Source of the DNA: Wenzhouxiangella sp. AB-CW3
Lineage (GTDB): Bacteria; Pseudomonadota; Gammaproteobacteria; Xanthomonadales; Wenzhouxiangellaceae
NCBI RefSeq assembly: GCF_014725735.1
Contig: NZ_CP061368.1
Location: 2,061,225 to 2,125,224 of the forward strand
Length of the DNA: 64,000 nucleotides
Reading direction: 5' to 3'
Numbering within the stretch: position 1 is the first letter of the stretch; every line of letters starts with the position of its first letter. Positions 35,698 through 46,073 of this stretch are shown piece by piece. Position numbers and translations under genes: made by a program. The notes beneath the pieces were generated by a model that saw only the letters and a list, made by a program, of their open reading frames with translations, did no database searches and had not been told where the DNA came from.

Positions 35698-36978
35698 ATG
35701 ACAGAAAGCAGGGATTCACTTTCCGTTCAGGAGCTTACCGAGGAAGAGCAGGACCGGCATCGCGTCTACATGGCCCGACAGCCCATCTTTGATGGCGATC
35801 TCGAGGTCTACGGATACGAACTTCTCTTCCGTGGTTCAGGTCAGGCTGACCAGGCGGAAATTTCCGGCAGTGCCGGTGCCGGGGAAGCGGCAACCTCCAC
35901 CGTCATGCTCAACTCCATCATGGAGTTCGACCTCGAGAACCTGGTCGGCGATCGCATCGCCTTTTTCAACCTGACGCGCGAGTTCCTGCTCGCCGGCACC
36001 GACCTGCCCTTCAGCAGCACCAATGTGGGTATCGAGGTGCTGGAGAACTCCAAGGTCGACGACGATCTGCTCAACGCACTGGAGCACCTGGCACTGCTGG
36101 GCTACGAGATCGCGCTGGATGACTTCACCTGGGGGCCGGGTGCAGACCGGCTGCTGTCGGTAGCCAGCATGGTCAAGCTCGATATCCAGGATCTGGACCG
36201 GGAAGAACTGCCGCGGATTGTTGCCGAGCTGCAGAACAAGCAGGTCAAGCTGGTGGCCGAAAAGGTTGAAACTCATGAAGAAATGGAGATGTGCCGCCGG
36301 CTGGGCTTTGACTACTTCCAGGGCTTTTTCCTGTGCAAGCCCACGACACTCAGCGCACGTCGTCTGCCGGAGAGCAAGCTCAACACCCTGCGCCTGATTG
36401 CAAAGCTGCAGGAGCCGGATGTCACGCCCGCCCAGCTTGAAGAGATTATCCAGCACGACGTGACCTTGAACTACCGGCTGCTGAGAACGGTGAACTCGGC
36501 CTACTACGGGCTGGCCGTGAAGATCCGCTCGATTTCGCATGCCGTGGTCTACCTGGGTATTCCCACCATTCGCAGCTGGGCCCGGCTGCTGGTGCTCTCG
36601 GGGTTGGAAGACCGGCCCAGTGAACTGGTCAGGCTGGCACTGACCCGGGCCCGCATGTGTCAGTTGCTGACAGAAAACCTGTCAGACGAGGCCAGTGAAG
36701 CGGCCTTTACCGTCGGGCTGTTCTCGCTCCTCGATGCCATGCTGGATATTCCCATGGACAGGATTCTTCCGCAGTTGCCGCTGGACGAACCACTGATCGA
36801 GGCCCTGGAAACCCGCGACGGGCCCTACGGCCGTCTGCTGACGGCCGTTACACGTTACGAACAGGGGGAATGGGACGAGATCGATCATGACCTCTATCCC
36901 GTGGAACGACTGACCTCTGCCTACATGGAGGCACTGGCCTGGGCCCGGGAACAGTACCGGGCCCTGATGTCTGGATAA
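35698..36978 (+). CDS. EAL-HDOD domain protein (CdgJ/YuxH family), probably catalytically inactive
   Basis: 426 residues. The N-terminal EAL-like domain (about 20-225) starts YMARQPIFDGDLEVYGYELL. The signature reads ELLFR instead of EALxR and DDFTWG replaces DDFGTG, so phosphodiesterase activity is unlikely. The C-terminal HDOD domain (about 225-420) contains LEEIIQHDVTLNYRLLRTVN and SISHAVVYLGIPTIRSWARL. Proteins of this type act as signalling adaptors; V. cholerae CdgJ affects motility. It starts 29 bases after flgZ and ends the rightward flagellar group. Confidence 0.87.
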   Translation: MTESRDSLSVQELTEEEQDRHRVYMARQPIFDGDLEVYGYELLFRGSGQADQAEISGSAGAGEAATSTVMLNSIMEFDLENLVGDRIAFFNLTREFLLAGTDLPFSSTNVGIEVLENSKVDDDLLNALEHLALLGYEIALDDFTWGPGADRLLSVASMVKLDIQDLDREELPRIVAELQNKQVKLVAEKVETHEEMEMCRRLGFDYFQGFFLCKPTTLSARRLPESKLNTLRLIAKLQEPDVTPAQLEEIIQHDVTLNYRLLRTVNSAYYGLAVKIRSISHAVVYLGIPTIRSWARLLVLSGLEDRPSELVRLALTRARMCQLLTENLSDEASEAAFTVGLFSLLDAMLDIPMDRILPQLPLDEPLIEALETRDGPYGRLLTAVTRYEQGEWDEIDHDLYPVERLTSAYMEALAWAREQYRALMSG

Positions 36979-37010
36979 TTCGGTGTGCGAATCGTGGTGC
37001 AGGCTGGCCC

Positions 37011-37391
37011 TTACCAGACCTGCACGTCGGTGATGGCAACCGAGAACTCGGCCATGTTGCTGTTGTAGCGCATCATCGGACCGAAGTCGAAATCATGCTG
37101 TTCACCGGGGGCCAGGTTGGCGGTTGCCGCCGGCCAGCCTTCGACGGTTGTCACCACACCGCCGCCGCCATCCAGGGCCTGAATCTCGACCTGCGCGGCC
37201 GCCTCGGAGCTGCAATTGTTGACCAAGGTGCCGGTCACACGCAGCCGCGGACAACGCCGCCCCGAACACTGCTGCACTTCCACGTCGAAGTTCTCGACAT
37301 TGAAGTCCGAACGGGCACACTCGGCCATAGCAACCTCGGCTCCCGCCATCGACATGCACACCGCCATTGCGGCTATGACGTACTTGGTCAC
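37011..37391 (-). CDS. Exported hypothetical protein
   Basis: 126 residues. A signal peptide of about 22 residues (KYVIAAMAVCMSMAGAEVAM followed by AE) is followed by a mature beta-rich domain. The mature part has four cysteines (AECARSD, QQCSGRRCPR, NNCSS) that could form two disulfides, and an FxVxxFDVEV opening. The end YNSNMAEFSVAITDVQVW resembles FxxED-type Ig folds seen in secreted proteins. The GTG at 37391 was chosen because AGGAG lies 10 bases before it and it gives a clean signal peptide; ATG 37409 is possible. No function is recognised. Confidence 0.6.
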   Translation of the reverse strand: MTKYVIAAMAVCMSMAGAEVAMAECARSDFNVENFDVEVQQCSGRRCPRLRVTGTLVNNCSSEAAAQVEIQALDGGGGVVTTVEGWPAATANLAPGEQHDFDFGPMMRYNSNMAEFSVAITDVQVW

Positions 37392-37719
37392 TTCACGTTC
37401 TCCTGTCATTCCTGTTGATAACATTATGTTGTTGGGTAAGTTGGCTGCCCCCCAAATTCGTCGGGGCGCATGCCATGCTTCCACTTCCTTTATCGGCCTC
37501 GGCGAGCGCGGTCTTTAGCAGAATCGACGTCGACTTCATCGCGTTTGTCGGCACGGCGCTTGTATTCGGTCACATCCGATCGCAATTGGGTATAGTGGAA
37601 CCTGCAGATTCGCAGCATTCCACCGTCGGTCCGGTCAGTGACCCGGGATCAGGACGGAGGCCTGCTGGCAATCAGAATACGGCTACCCCGGCAAGACCTT
37701 CCAAGGAGCAAGACAGAAC
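37392..37719. other. Intergenic region, divergent promoters expected
   Basis: 328 bases between two genes read outward. No RNA gene or long palindrome was seen. The only candidate signal is the rightward sigma-70 element described separately. Confidence 0.5.
37569..37596 (+). promoter_or_regulatory. Possible sigma-70 promoter of the host-attachment family gene
   Basis: GTCACA (37569-37574), 16 bases, then TATAGT (37591-37596). Each half matches 4-5 of 6 consensus positions. The start would be about 115 bases before the gene. This is a weak prediction. Confidence 0.3.
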
Positions 37720-38160
37720 ATGACGCAATATCGAATCCTGGTGGCCGATGCGGCCCGCGCGCGCCTGTTTTCTCGTGAAAAGAAGTTCAGTCCCCCGGTC
37801 GAAATCGACAGCCTGGTCCACCCGGAATCGCGACTGAGGCGTCAGGACCTGGTCAGCGACCGTCCCGGCCAGGTGTTCGAGTCACGCACGCCCGGCGAAA
37901 ACATCAATGAAGAGCCCACCGACCCGAGAACGGCCGAAGCGGCCAGTTTTGCTCGTGAACTGGCCCACAAGCTGCGTGAGGATCGAGTCCACGGCGGCTA
38001 CAAGCACCTGATCGTGGTCGCCGAACCGCGTCTGCTGGGGATGCTGCGCAAGGCGCTCGACGACGACACCCGGCAAACCGTGGTCCTGGAGATCAGCCGC
38101 AACCTCACCCGCGCCAAGGTCGGCGAGATTGCCGAAGCAATCGATACCGAGCTCCAGTAG
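37720..38160 (+). CDS. Host-attachment family protein (AtsA-like, Pfam Host_attach)
   Basis: 146 residues with a single alpha/beta domain: RILVADAARARLFSREKKFS at the start, RTAEAASFARELAHKLREDR in the middle, and LIVVAEPRLLGMLRKALDDD near the end. The family was named after an Agrobacterium protein needed for host cell attachment, but it is widespread in free-living bacteria and related to release-factor-like (eRF1 domain) folds. The true role is unknown. A GGAG site precedes the ATG. It converges on recJ with a 26-base gap. Confidence 0.85.
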   Translation: MTQYRILVADAARARLFSREKKFSPPVEIDSLVHPESRLRRQDLVSDRPGQVFESRTPGENINEEPTDPRTAEAASFARELAHKLREDRVHGGYKHLIVVAEPRLLGMLRKALDDDTRQTVVLEISRNLTRAKVGEIAEAIDTELQ

Positions 38161-38186
38161 CCAATCAGCCGGCGAGGCCGTCTGCT

Positions 38187-39905
38187 TCAGTCTCTGTCAA
38201 CCAGGTAGAGAATGCGAAGCTGGGGGCGTGACTGCCCTTTCCAGCGGTTGACCTCCAGAGCGTAGGCCACGTGCAACGGATCGGGCAGCTCCTGGTAACA
38301 AAGTCGGCCGGCGCCGAAAGCGATCGCATCCACGCTCGCTCCCCCGTCGAGTGGCTTGAGGCGCAATTTGAGGTGCCCGGATCCCACTTCGCGTCGCTCC
38401 TGAACCTGGAAGCGGTCATCGAACAGCGGGGCCGGCCAGGTCTGGCCCCATGGGCCGGCACGATCCAGCGCCTCTGCCGTTTCAGTGGTCAGCCAGTGAC
38501 CGTCCAGCGCCCCGTCGCTCCAGACCACGTCCTCTCCGAACTCCCTGCTTTCCAGTATGTTGTCAAAGCATTCCCTGAACGACTCCAGGTTCGCTGACGA
38601 CAGGCTCAAGCCCGCCGCCCGGGCATGACCTCCGAAACGATCGATCAGGCCCGGCTGCCGGGTATCGATCTCGACCAGCAAATCACGCATGTGGATCCCG
38701 GCCGGTGAACGCGCCGACCCCTTGAGCAACCCGCCTGTGGCATCTGCCGGGGCAAACGCGACGACCGGGCGTTGCAGGCGGTCCATCAGGCGGCCCGCCA
38801 CCAGCCCGACCACCCCGGAATGCCAGTCGGGATCGAAGACACACAGTCCGTTCGGCTGACCACGGGTCTGTTCGGCCAGCCGCCTGGCCTGTTCCTCGGC
38901 CTGTTCCTCGGCCAGTTCCTGCATTTCGGCCTGGATGGACTGCCGTTCACGATTGAGCGCATCCAGTTGTCCGGCTATCGCATGAGCCTCGCTTTCGCTT
39001 TCGGCCAGCAGGCACCGCACACCGATCCCCATGTCGTCCAGTCGACCGGCGGCATTGAGGCGCGGGGCGGCGGCAAACCCGAGATCCGCGGCGGTGACAT
39101 GACGAAGGTTGCGACCCGCCACTTCCAGGAGATATCGCACCCCCGGGCTACAGCGGCCGGCCCGAATTCGCATCAGCCCCTGGTGGACCAGGCGGCGGTT
39201 GTTTTCGTCCAGTGGTACCAGGTCAGCCACCGTGCCCAGGGCGACCAGATCAAGCCAGGCATCAAGACGTGGCTGTTTGCCGGCAAACCCACCCTGATCC
39301 CGGACATGAGCACGCAAGCCCATAAGCAGGTAGAACATCACACCGACACCGGCCAGGCATGCCGACGGAAAACGCTCACCCGGCAGTTGCGGATTGATGA
39401 TGGCATCGGCCGCCGGGAGCTGCTCGGAGGGCAGGTGATGATCGGTGACAATGACGCGCATGCCTCGCTGTCGGGCCAGCGCAACGCCCTCCACGGAACT
39501 CACGCCCTGGTCGACCGTCAGGATCAGGTCCGGCACCGGGTCGGGAATCTCGCTGACCAGCTGTGTCCCCAATCCGTAGCCATGGCGCACCCGGTCCGGG
39601 GTCAGCCAGCCCACCCGACGCGCTCCCATGGCGCGCAGCCCGCGTACTGCCAAGGCCGTGCCCGTGGCGCCATCGGCGTCGAAGTCTCCCACCACCAGAA
39701 TGGATTGATTGTCCACGATAGCCTGGTGCAGCAGCCGGCAGGCCTGATCCATACCGCCCAGACTGGGCGGCAGCAAGCCGGCGAGGCTGTAATCCGGTGC
39801 CTGCTTCAGGCCACGCGCGGCCAGAACGCGCGCGGCCACGGGGTGCAACCCCTCCGGGAGGGAACGGGGTACGTCCCGCCGCTTGATGCGAACCTGTCGA
39901 ATCAT
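38187..39905 (-). CDS. recJ: Single-stranded-DNA-specific 5'-3' exonuclease RecJ
   Basis: 572 residues, as in E. coli (577). DHH-family motifs: DFDADG at 74-79, DHH at 155-157 within VTDHHLPSEQLPAADAIINP, and the DHHA1 motif GGHARAAGLSLS in the C-terminal half, followed by the OB-fold. RecJ trims 5' ends for RecF-pathway repair and mismatch repair. Its ATG overlaps the stop of the upstream gene by four bases. The frame is open for 168 more bases upstream but that is the antisense of the neighbour. Confidence 0.96.
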   Translation of the reverse strand: MIRQVRIKRRDVPRSLPEGLHPVAARVLAARGLKQAPDYSLAGLLPPSLGGMDQACRLLHQAIVDNQSILVVGDFDADGATGTALAVRGLRAMGARRVGWLTPDRVRHGYGLGTQLVSEIPDPVPDLILTVDQGVSSVEGVALARQRGMRVIVTDHHLPSEQLPAADAIINPQLPGERFPSACLAGVGVMFYLLMGLRAHVRDQGGFAGKQPRLDAWLDLVALGTVADLVPLDENNRRLVHQGLMRIRAGRCSPGVRYLLEVAGRNLRHVTAADLGFAAAPRLNAAGRLDDMGIGVRCLLAESESEAHAIAGQLDALNRERQSIQAEMQELAEEQAEEQARRLAEQTRGQPNGLCVFDPDWHSGVVGLVAGRLMDRLQRPVVAFAPADATGGLLKGSARSPAGIHMRDLLVEIDTRQPGLIDRFGGHARAAGLSLSSANLESFRECFDNILESREFGEDVVWSDGALDGHWLTTETAEALDRAGPWGQTWPAPLFDDRFQVQERREVGSGHLKLRLKPLDGGASVDAIAFGAGRLCYQELPDPLHVAYALEVNRWKGQSRPQLRILYLVDRD

Positions 39906-40822
39906 GGCCAGCGACTCCAGGCGGCCAGGCGACCGAAGCGCCAGACCCGTTGCCGGTCGGCCAACTCCAGGCCATGGATGCGTCCCAGGCGAAGCGCCCG
40001 CCACGCGCGGCGCAGCAACCGCTCCAGAACGCCCAGATTGTCTTCGGCCGAAAGCGCTTGATCGGCCTGCCACTCAAGCATCTGACCGGGCTGCATGGGG
40101 TGTTTGCCAGGCGATTCGAGAGGCAGAGCCAGCCAGCGCGCCAGTCCGCCCAGAACCGGATCGTGAGCCTGAATGGCCGAAACCCGGGGACTCACCGGGT
40201 CGCTCGGCAGCGGCGAACCTTCCCCCCAGAACCACAATCCGCCCGGACGCGTCAACGACGGCAATGACGGGGCATGCTGGTGAAGCAGTATCTGGGTTTC
40301 GCTGAGCAGACGGCGCCAGCGTTGCTGCTCGGGACCCACTGGCAATCGCAGCTCCATACTCCGCCCCGCGAGCGTCCAGGGCGGCATGAACCGGACATCC
40401 GGGCGTGATTCCAGCCGCACATACCCGCGCAGCTCGTCAGCAAAGCTCAGCGCCATCCCTTCTTCGTGAAACAGGTCAATCAGTTCACGCGCGGCCGGTG
40501 ATTCGGGTGGAAGGCGGGCGCCAGCATCCACCCATACCGCGCCCAGATCGGGTTGGAGCCGAACCGGATCGGCACGCAGCCAGATCCCCGCGGCATCCGT
40601 CGGGCAGTCGAACATGCGGGTCAGCGCCGCCCAGCCCAGCTCCCTGTCCGCGACCAGCCTGGCCGGCATTTCAGTGGCAGCGTGAGTGGCAGCAGGCGGA
40701 CCGGCCACGAGGCGCCGGAGCCGATAAGGCAGCCGAACGACTTCTCGGCGAAGTGCGTCCAGCTCGGGAACCCAGACAATGAATCGCCGCTCAGCCTTCG
40801 TAGCGCACCTCGACGATTTCAT
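39902..40822 (-). CDS. RpfE-like / phosphoglycerate-mutase-like conserved protein
   Basis: 306 residues from the chosen ATG. The pattern ([20 protein letters not shown] early, [20 protein letters not shown] in the middle, [14 protein letters not shown] later) is that of the Xanthomonas RpfE family, annotated as phosphoglycerate-mutase-like or regulatory. Xanthomonas and Xylella carry rpfE between greA and recJ, exactly as here. The start is uncertain: homology-like sequence begins near 40785, just after the greA stop, but no standard start codon occurs there, so ATG 40822 (overlapping greA by 32 bases) was taken. Activity is unknown. Confidence 0.7.
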   Translation of the reverse strand: MKSSRCATKAERRFIVWVPELDALRREVVRLPYRLRRLVAGPPAATHAATEMPARLVADRELGWAALTRMFDCPTDAAGIWLRADPVRLQPDLGAVWVDAGARLPPESPAARELIDLFHEEGMALSFADELRGYVRLESRPDVRFMPPWTLAGRSMELRLPVGPEQQRWRRLLSETQILLHQHAPSLPSLTRPGGLWFWGEGSPLPSDPVSPRVSAIQAHDPVLGGLARWLALPLESPGKHPMQPGQMLEWQADQALSAEDNLGVLERLLRRAWRALRLGRIHGLELADRQRVWRFGRLAAWSRWP

Positions 40823-41276
40823 AACTGCGCTTGCCGTTGGGGGCCTGGAAATCCACCTGGTCACCCTCTTCCTTGCCGATCAACGCTCGCGCCAGGGGGG
40901 CGCTGATCGACAGCCGGCCTGCCGAGACATCGGCTTCCAGCTCACCGACAATCTGCCAGGTCACCTCATCGGCATCCTCGACATCCTCGAGCAAGGTGAC
41001 GGTCGCGCCAAACACCACTTTGCTGCCTGCATTGAGCGTGGACACATCAATGACCCGAGAATTGCCCAGGGCCGCTTCGAGCTCCTGGATGCGACCCTCG
41101 ATAAAACCTTGCTGCTCGCGCGCGGCATGGTACTCGGCGTTTTCCTTTAGATCACCATGCGCCCGCGCCTCGGCGATGGCCTCGATCACGGCCGGCCGCT
41201 CGGTCTTCTTGAGACGATCTAGCTCCGCGCGCAGGCGCTCGGCGCCCACCCGTGTCAGCGGTGTCTGGGTCGTCAT
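40791..41276 (-). CDS. greA: Transcription elongation factor GreA
   Basis: 161 residues. The N-terminal coiled coil carries the acidic tip ([20 protein letters not shown] followed by [12 protein letters not shown]). The C-terminal FKBP-like domain ends with [20 protein letters not shown]. GreA rescues backtracked RNA polymerase by stimulating transcript cleavage. It lies 9 bases after carB, so it is likely part of the carAB transcript, as in other gammaproteobacteria. Confidence 0.97.
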   Translation of the reverse strand: MTTQTPLTRVGAERLRAELDRLKKTERPAVIEAIAEARAHGDLKENAEYHAAREQQGFIEGRIQELEAALGNSRVIDVSTLNAGSKVVFGATVTLLEDVEDADEVTWQIVGELEADVSAGRLSISAPLARALIGKEEGDQVDFQAPNGKRSYEIVEVRYEG

Positions 41277-41285
41277 TTCGTCTCC

Positions 41286-44200
41286 TCAGGTTTGATGCAG
41301 TTCTTCGAGGCTGCGCACGCCTCGCTCGTGCCAATGATCCAGGGCTTTCAACGTCGCCCGTGCGCCGGCGATCGTGGTCGAATAGTTGACCTTGCGCTGC
41401 AGGGCCTCGCGCCGGATCGAAAACGAATCGGAAATGGCCTGGCGCCCCTCGGTGGTGTTGACGATGTAGTCAATCTCGTCATTCTTGATCATGTCAACCA
41501 CGTGGGGGCGACCCTGAATCACTTTGTTGACGTAGTCACAGTCGACGCCGTTTTCAACCAGGAACTGCCAGGTGCCCTGGGTGGCCACCAGCTTGAAACC
41601 ACGCTTGATCAGTTCCCGCGCCACCGGCAGCAGGCGGTCCTTGTCGGCATCTCGCACACTCAGGAACACTCGTCCTGAATGCTTGATGTTGATATGCACC
41701 CCCTGCTGCGCCCTGGCCACGGCCGCACCGAATGACCGACCCACGCCCATGGCCTCACCAGTCGACCGCATCTCCGGCCCCAGAATCGGGTCGACGCCGG
41801 GGAACTTGATGAACGGATACACTGGCTCCTTGATGGAATAGAACGGAGATGAAAGATCTTCTGTAATACCTTGATCTTCAAGTCTTCTCCCAATCATGCA
41901 GCCGGCGGCCACCTGGGCCAGCGGCACACCGGTGGCCTTGGAAACAAAGGGTACGGTCCGTGATGCGCGGGGGTTGACCTCGATCACGAATATCTCGCCC
42001 TCGCGCACGGCAAACTGTACGTTCATCAGGCCGACCACGTTCAATCCCAAAGCCATCTGGCGGGTCTGGCGCTTGAGTTCCTCGATGCAGTCCTCCTCAA
42101 GGGAGAACGGCGGCAGGCTGCAGGACGAATCGCCCGAATGCACGCCGGCTTCCTCAATGTGCTCCATGACTCCACCGATGATGACCTGCTCACCGTCACA
42201 CACGGCATCGACGTCGACTTCGATCGCGTGGTCGAGGAAGTGATCGAGCAGCACCGGCGAGTCGTTGGAGACCTTGACGGCCTCGCGCATGTAGCGGTTG
42301 AGTTCGTCTTCGCCATAGACAATATCCATGGCACGCCCGCCCAGCACGTAGGAAGGTCGAACGACCAGCGGATAGCCGATCTCGCGCGCCAGCACCAGCG
42401 CCTCGTCGGGGTCGCGGGCCGTGCGATTGGGCGGCTGCTTGAGACCCAGGTCATTGAGCAGACGCTGAAAGCGCTCCCGGTCTTCGGCCAGGTCGATGCA
42501 ATCGGGCGTGGTGCCGATGATGGGCGCCCCGGCGGCTTCCAGGTCACGTGCCAGCTTCAGCGGGGTCTGCCCACCGAACTGAATGATGATGCCCTCGGGC
42601 CGCTCGACCTCGACGATGGACAGGACGTTCTCCAGCGTCAGGGGTTCGAAATACAGGCGGTCGGACGTGTCATAGTCGGTCGAGACGGTTTCCGGATTGC
42701 AGTTCACCATGATGGTCTCGAACCCGAGCTCGCGCATGGCCATGGCGGCATGCACACAGCAGTAATCGAATTCGATGCCCTGCCCGATGCGATTCGGCCC
42801 GCCACCGAGCACCATGATCTTGCGCTTGTCGGTGGCCGCGGCCTCGCACTGCTCGCCCCAGGTCGAGTACATGTAGGCCGTCGTGGTCGAAAACTCCGCG
42901 GCACAGGTATCCACGCGACGGAAACCTGGACGAATGCCATGGTTGCTGCGCAAGTCCCGGATCGACCGTTCGCTCACCCCGGCCAGTTCGGCAATGCGCG
43001 CATCGGCAAAACCGTAGCGCTTGAGCTCCAGCAGTCGGTCACAATCCAGCGCGGCAATCCCGCCATCATGGATGGACTGTTCGACTTCGACCAGCTCCTG
43101 GACCTGGTCGAGAAACCAGGGGTCGATTTGCGAAAGTCGGTGGACCTCATCAAAAAACATGCCGCGCCGGAAGGCTTCAGCCACGTACAGCAAGCGATCC
43201 GAGCCGGCTTCTCGCAGTTCACGCTGAATCAGGGTCAATACATCGTCACCCGACTCGAACTCGACCGGGTCGAGGCCGACCAGCCCGGTTTCCAGGCTTC
43301 TGAGCGCTTTCTGCAGCGACTCCTGGAAGGTCCGCCCAAAGGCCATGGCCTCGCCGACTGACTTCATCTGCGTCGTCAGGCGATCGTTGGCCGCCGGAAA
43401 CTTCTCAAAGGCAAAGCGTGGAATCTTGGTGACCACGTAATCGATGGTCGGCTCGAACGAAGCGGGCGTCGCCCCTCCGGTAATCTCGTTGTCCAGTTCA
43501 TCGAGCGTATAGCCCACGGCAAGCTTGGCCGCGACCTTGGCGATGGGAAAACCGGTGGCCTTGGAAGCCAGCGCCGAGGAGCGCGAGACGCGCGGATTCA
43601 TCTCGATGACCACGAGCCGGCCATTGTCCGGGTTGACGGCGAACTGTACGTTGGAGCCACCGGTATCGACACCGATCTTGCGCAGCACGGCAATGGCGGC
43701 GTCGCGCAATACCTGGTATTCCTTGTCGGTCAGGGTTTGCGCCGGCGCCACAGTGACCGAATCACCGGTATGCACCCCCATGGGATCGAAATTCTCGATC
43801 GAGCAGATGATGATGCAGTTATCGGCCTTGTCGCGCACCACCTCGAGCTCGAATTCTTTCCAGCCCAGCAACGACTCGTCGAGCAGCACCTCGTTGGTGG
43901 GCGACAAGTCGAGCCCGTGCTCGACGATCTCGACAAACTCCTCGCGGTTGTAGGCGATGCCGCCGCCCGATCCGCCCATCGTGAACGAGGGACGGATAAT
44001 GATCGGGAATCCGATGCGCTTCTGGATCTCGATGGCTTCCTCCAGCGAATGGGCCACCTCGGCTTCAGGAGACTCCAGGCCGATGTCGCGCATGGCCTCG
44101 CGAAACTCCTCGCGATCCTCGGCCATGTCGATGGCCTGCTTGGAGGCACCGATCATCTCGACGCCGAACTCTTCCAGCACACCCTCGCGGTCGAGGTCCA

Positions 44201-44498
44201 GCGCGCAGTTCAGGGCCGTCTGTCCGCCCATGGTCGGCAGCAGCGCATCGGGGCGCTCCTTCTCGATGATGTCGCGCACCACGTCCCAGCGGATCGGTTC
44301 GATGTAGACCACATCGGCAATCTCCGGGTCGGTCATGATCGTGGCCGGGTTGGAATTGACCAGAATGACCTTGTAGCCCTCCTCCCTGAGCGCCTTGACC
44401 GCCTGCACCCCGGAATAGTCGAACTCGCAGGCCTGACCAATGACAATCGGCCCGGCACCGATAATGAGAATGGATTGGATATCTGTACGCTTTGGCAT
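41286..44498 (-). CDS. carB: Carbamoyl-phosphate synthase large subunit CarB
   Basis: 1070 residues, normal length. Two ATP-grasp halves are visible: [20 protein letters not shown] and [16 protein letters not shown] in the first, [20 protein letters not shown] and [17 protein letters not shown] in the second. The C-terminal MGS-like allosteric domain starts near [20 protein letters not shown]. It makes carbamoyl phosphate for arginine and pyrimidine synthesis. Unusually, it is separated from carA by a 416-base gap that contains a GxxExxY element. Confidence 0.98.
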   Translation of the reverse strand: MPKRTDIQSILIIGAGPIVIGQACEFDYSGVQAVKALREEGYKVILVNSNPATIMTDPEIADVVYIEPIRWDVVRDIIEKERPDALLPTMGGQTALNCALDLDREGVLEEFGVEMIGASKQAIDMAEDREEFREAMRDIGLESPEAEVAHSLEEAIEIQKRIGFPIIIRPSFTMGGSGGGIAYNREEFVEIVEHGLDLSPTNEVLLDESLLGWKEFELEVVRDKADNCIIICSIENFDPMGVHTGDSVTVAPAQTLTDKEYQVLRDAAIAVLRKIGVDTGGSNVQFAVNPDNGRLVVIEMNPRVSRSSALASKATGFPIAKVAAKLAVGYTLDELDNEITGGATPASFEPTIDYVVTKIPRFAFEKFPAANDRLTTQMKSVGEAMAFGRTFQESLQKALRSLETGLVGLDPVEFESGDDVLTLIQRELREAGSDRLLYVAEAFRRGMFFDEVHRLSQIDPWFLDQVQELVEVEQSIHDGGIAALDCDRLLELKRYGFADARIAELAGVSERSIRDLRSNHGIRPGFRRVDTCAAEFSTTTAYMYSTWGEQCEAAATDKRKIMVLGGGPNRIGQGIEFDYCCVHAAMAMRELGFETIMVNCNPETVSTDYDTSDRLYFEPLTLENVLSIVEVERPEGIIIQFGGQTPLKLARDLEAAGAPIIGTTPDCIDLAEDRERFQRLLNDLGLKQPPNRTARDPDEALVLAREIGYPLVVRPSYVLGGRAMDIVYGEDELNRYMREAVKVSNDSPVLLDHFLDHAIEVDVDAVCDGEQVIIGGVMEHIEEAGVHSGDSSCSLPPFSLEEDCIEELKRQTRQMALGLNVVGLMNVQFAVREGEIFVIEVNPRASRTVPFVSKATGVPLAQVAAGCMIGRRLEDQGITEDLSSPFYSIKEPVYPFIKFPGVDPILGPEMRSTGEAMGVGRSFGAAVARAQQGVHINIKHSGRVFLSVRDADKDRLLPVARELIKRGFKLVATQGTWQFLVENGVDCDYVNKVIQGRPHVVDMIKNDEIDYIVNTTEGRQAISDSFSIRREALQRKVNYSTTIAGARATLKALDHWHERGVRSLEELHQT

Positions 44499-44509
44499 GA
44501 AGTTTTTAA

Positions 44510-44934
44510 CCGCAGATGAACGCAGATGAACGCAGATTAAAGGTCATAGCTGATGGACCATGCGCTTTATTTGCGCTTTCGACTGGCCAAAGTTCACCAG
44601 CAACCCAAGACGAAAAGACCCACAGCGCAGGTAGTTGAGCAATTGTGCCTGGTGCTCCGGAAGAAGTGTGCTGACTGCCTTGAGTTCCACGACCACACTG
44701 TTTTCGACGATAAAGTCCGTTACGAATGCACCTACGACATGGCCATCGTAGCGAACATTGACCTCTGCCTGACGACGGTAGGAAAGCTCTTGTCGGCCGA
44801 ACTCGATCGCCAGAGCGTTCTCGTAAACCGATTCCAGAAAACCGCTTCCCAGCCCGTTGCTCACGTTGTAAACGCAGCCTATGATTTGCTCCGAAACCTG
44901 GTTCAGATCTGCGTTCATCTGCGTTCATCTGCGG
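44510..44934. mobile_element. Small element with perfect 28-bp inverted repeats carrying a GxxExxY gene, inside carAB
   Basis: The left terminus (44510-44537) starts CCGCAGATGAACGCAGATGA and is a 10-base motif (GAACGCAGAT) repeated. The right terminus (44907-44934) is its exact reverse complement over 28 bases. The single gene 44544-44918 fills the interior. The right repeat encodes the last codons and stop of carA and the start codon of the GxxExxY gene. Similar repeats flank GxxExxY genes in many genomes, which points to a mobile or proliferating unit; no transposase is present. Confidence 0.75.
44544..44918 (-). CDS. GxxExxY protein (predicted PD-(D/E)XK nuclease family)
   Basis: 124 residues. 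The name-giving motif is GFLESVY (Gly26, Glu29, Tyr32). The nuclease-like core has Asp68 in [12 protein letters not shown] and the E-L-K triplet at 78-80, as in PD-(D/E)XK folds. The end is [17 protein letters not shown], with the NFG motif typical of the family. Its ATG overlaps the carA stop as ATGA, so it is translated as part of carAB. No biochemical function is established for the family. Confidence 0.85.
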   Translation of the reverse strand: MNADLNQVSEQIIGCVYNVSNGLGSGFLESVYENALAIEFGRQELSYRRQAEVNVRYDGHVVGAFVTDFIVENSVVVELKAVSTLLPEHQAQLLNYLRCGSFRLGLLVNFGQSKAQIKRMVHQL

Positions 44935-46045
44935 TCCCCATCATTTCCACAAAGCGCGCGAACAACGGCCTCAAATCATGCGGCCCGGGGCTGGCCTCGG
45001 GGTGGCCCTGGAACCCCATGGCCGGCTTGTTCTGGATACGGATGCCCTGCAGTGAGCCGTCAAAAAGCGAACGGTGAGTGGGAATCACGTGTTCGGGCAG
45101 TGAATCCTCGTCTACGGCGAAGCCATGGTTCTGGCTGGTGATCATGACCTGCCCGGTCTGCAGGTCCTTGACCGGGTGGTTGGCGCCATGGTGGCCGAAT
45201 TTCATCTTCATGGTTCGTGCGCCGGCTGCCAGACCCAGCAATTGATGGCCCAGGCAGATGCCAAAGGTCGGCACGCTCTTCTCAAGCAGGCCGCGAATTG
45301 TTTCGATGGCGTAGTCGCAGGGTTCGGGATCACCCGGGCCGTTGGACAACATCACGCCGTCAGGATCGAGTGCCAGCACATCGGACAGCGGCGTTCTGGC
45401 TGGCACAACCGTGACCCGACACGCATTGTCGGCCAGCAGGCGCAGAATATTGTTCTTGACACCAAAGTCGTAGCAGACCACGTGATGCCGAGCATCGGCA
45501 TGGCCAAATTCCGTGCTGGAAAGCTCAAAAGTGCCTTCCGTCCATTCGTGACTGGCTTGCGTGGTCACGGTGCTGGCCAGGTCGCGCCCGCTCATCGGCT
45601 CGCACTCACGCGCACGACGAAGCGCCTCGTCCACATCGATACTGTCGCCGGCCATCAGGCAGCCGTTCTGCGCACCTTTTTCACGCAACAGGACGGTCAG
45701 CGCCCGCGTGTCGATACCCGCGATGGCGACTCGCCCCTGCTCTGCCAGCCATTCACCCAGCGACAGCGTGGCACGCCAGGAACTGTGCCGACGGGGATAG
45801 TGGCGAACAATCAGGCCGGCAGCATGTACCGAGGATGACTCCACATCCACCGGGTTGATGCCGGTATTGCCAACGTGAGAAGCAGTCAGGGTGACTAGCT
45901 GGCCGGCATAGCTGGGGTCGGTCAGAATCTCCTGGTAACCGGTCATGGCCGTGTTGAACACCACCTCGCCCACGCTCACGCCAGGCGCGCCGATACCATG
46001 GCCGGAAAACGTCGTGCCGTCTTCCAGCGCAAGAATTGCCTTCAT
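44915..46045 (-). CDS. carA: Carbamoyl-phosphate synthase small subunit CarA
   Basis: 376 residues. The N-terminal domain begins [20 protein letters not shown]. The C-terminal class I glutamine amidotransferase has the catalytic Cys in [15 protein letters not shown] and the later [11 protein letters not shown] triad. It releases ammonia from glutamine for CarB. The last residues TADERR and the stop are encoded by the inverted repeat of the inserted element, so the natural C-terminus has been replaced. The start is ambiguous: ATG 46045 lacks a ribosome site, while an in-frame TTG at 46054 has GGAGG eight bases upstream. Confidence 0.95.
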   Translation of the reverse strand: MKAILALEDGTTFSGHGIGAPGVSVGEVVFNTAMTGYQEILTDPSYAGQLVTLTASHVGNTGINPVDVESSSVHAAGLIVRHYPRRHSSWRATLSLGEWLAEQGRVAIAGIDTRALTVLLREKGAQNGCLMAGDSIDVDEALRRARECEPMSGRDLASTVTTQASHEWTEGTFELSSTEFGHADARHHVVCYDFGVKNNILRLLADNACRVTVVPARTPLSDVLALDPDGVMLSNGPGDPEPCDYAIETIRGLLEKSVPTFGICLGHQLLGLAAGARTMKMKFGHHGANHPVKDLQTGQVMITSQNHGFAVDEDSLPEHVIPTHRSLFDGSLQGIRIQNKPAMGFQGHPEASPGPHDLRPLFARFVEMMGTADERR

Positions 46046-46073
46046 TCGGGACAAATTCACATCCTCCGGGTAC

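Noticed and set aside
44506-44928. 140-residue open frame across the GxxExxY element in another phase
   Set aside because: It arises from the GAACGCAGAT repeats at the ends and has no family motifs; the 44544-44918 frame has GxxExxY and ELK.
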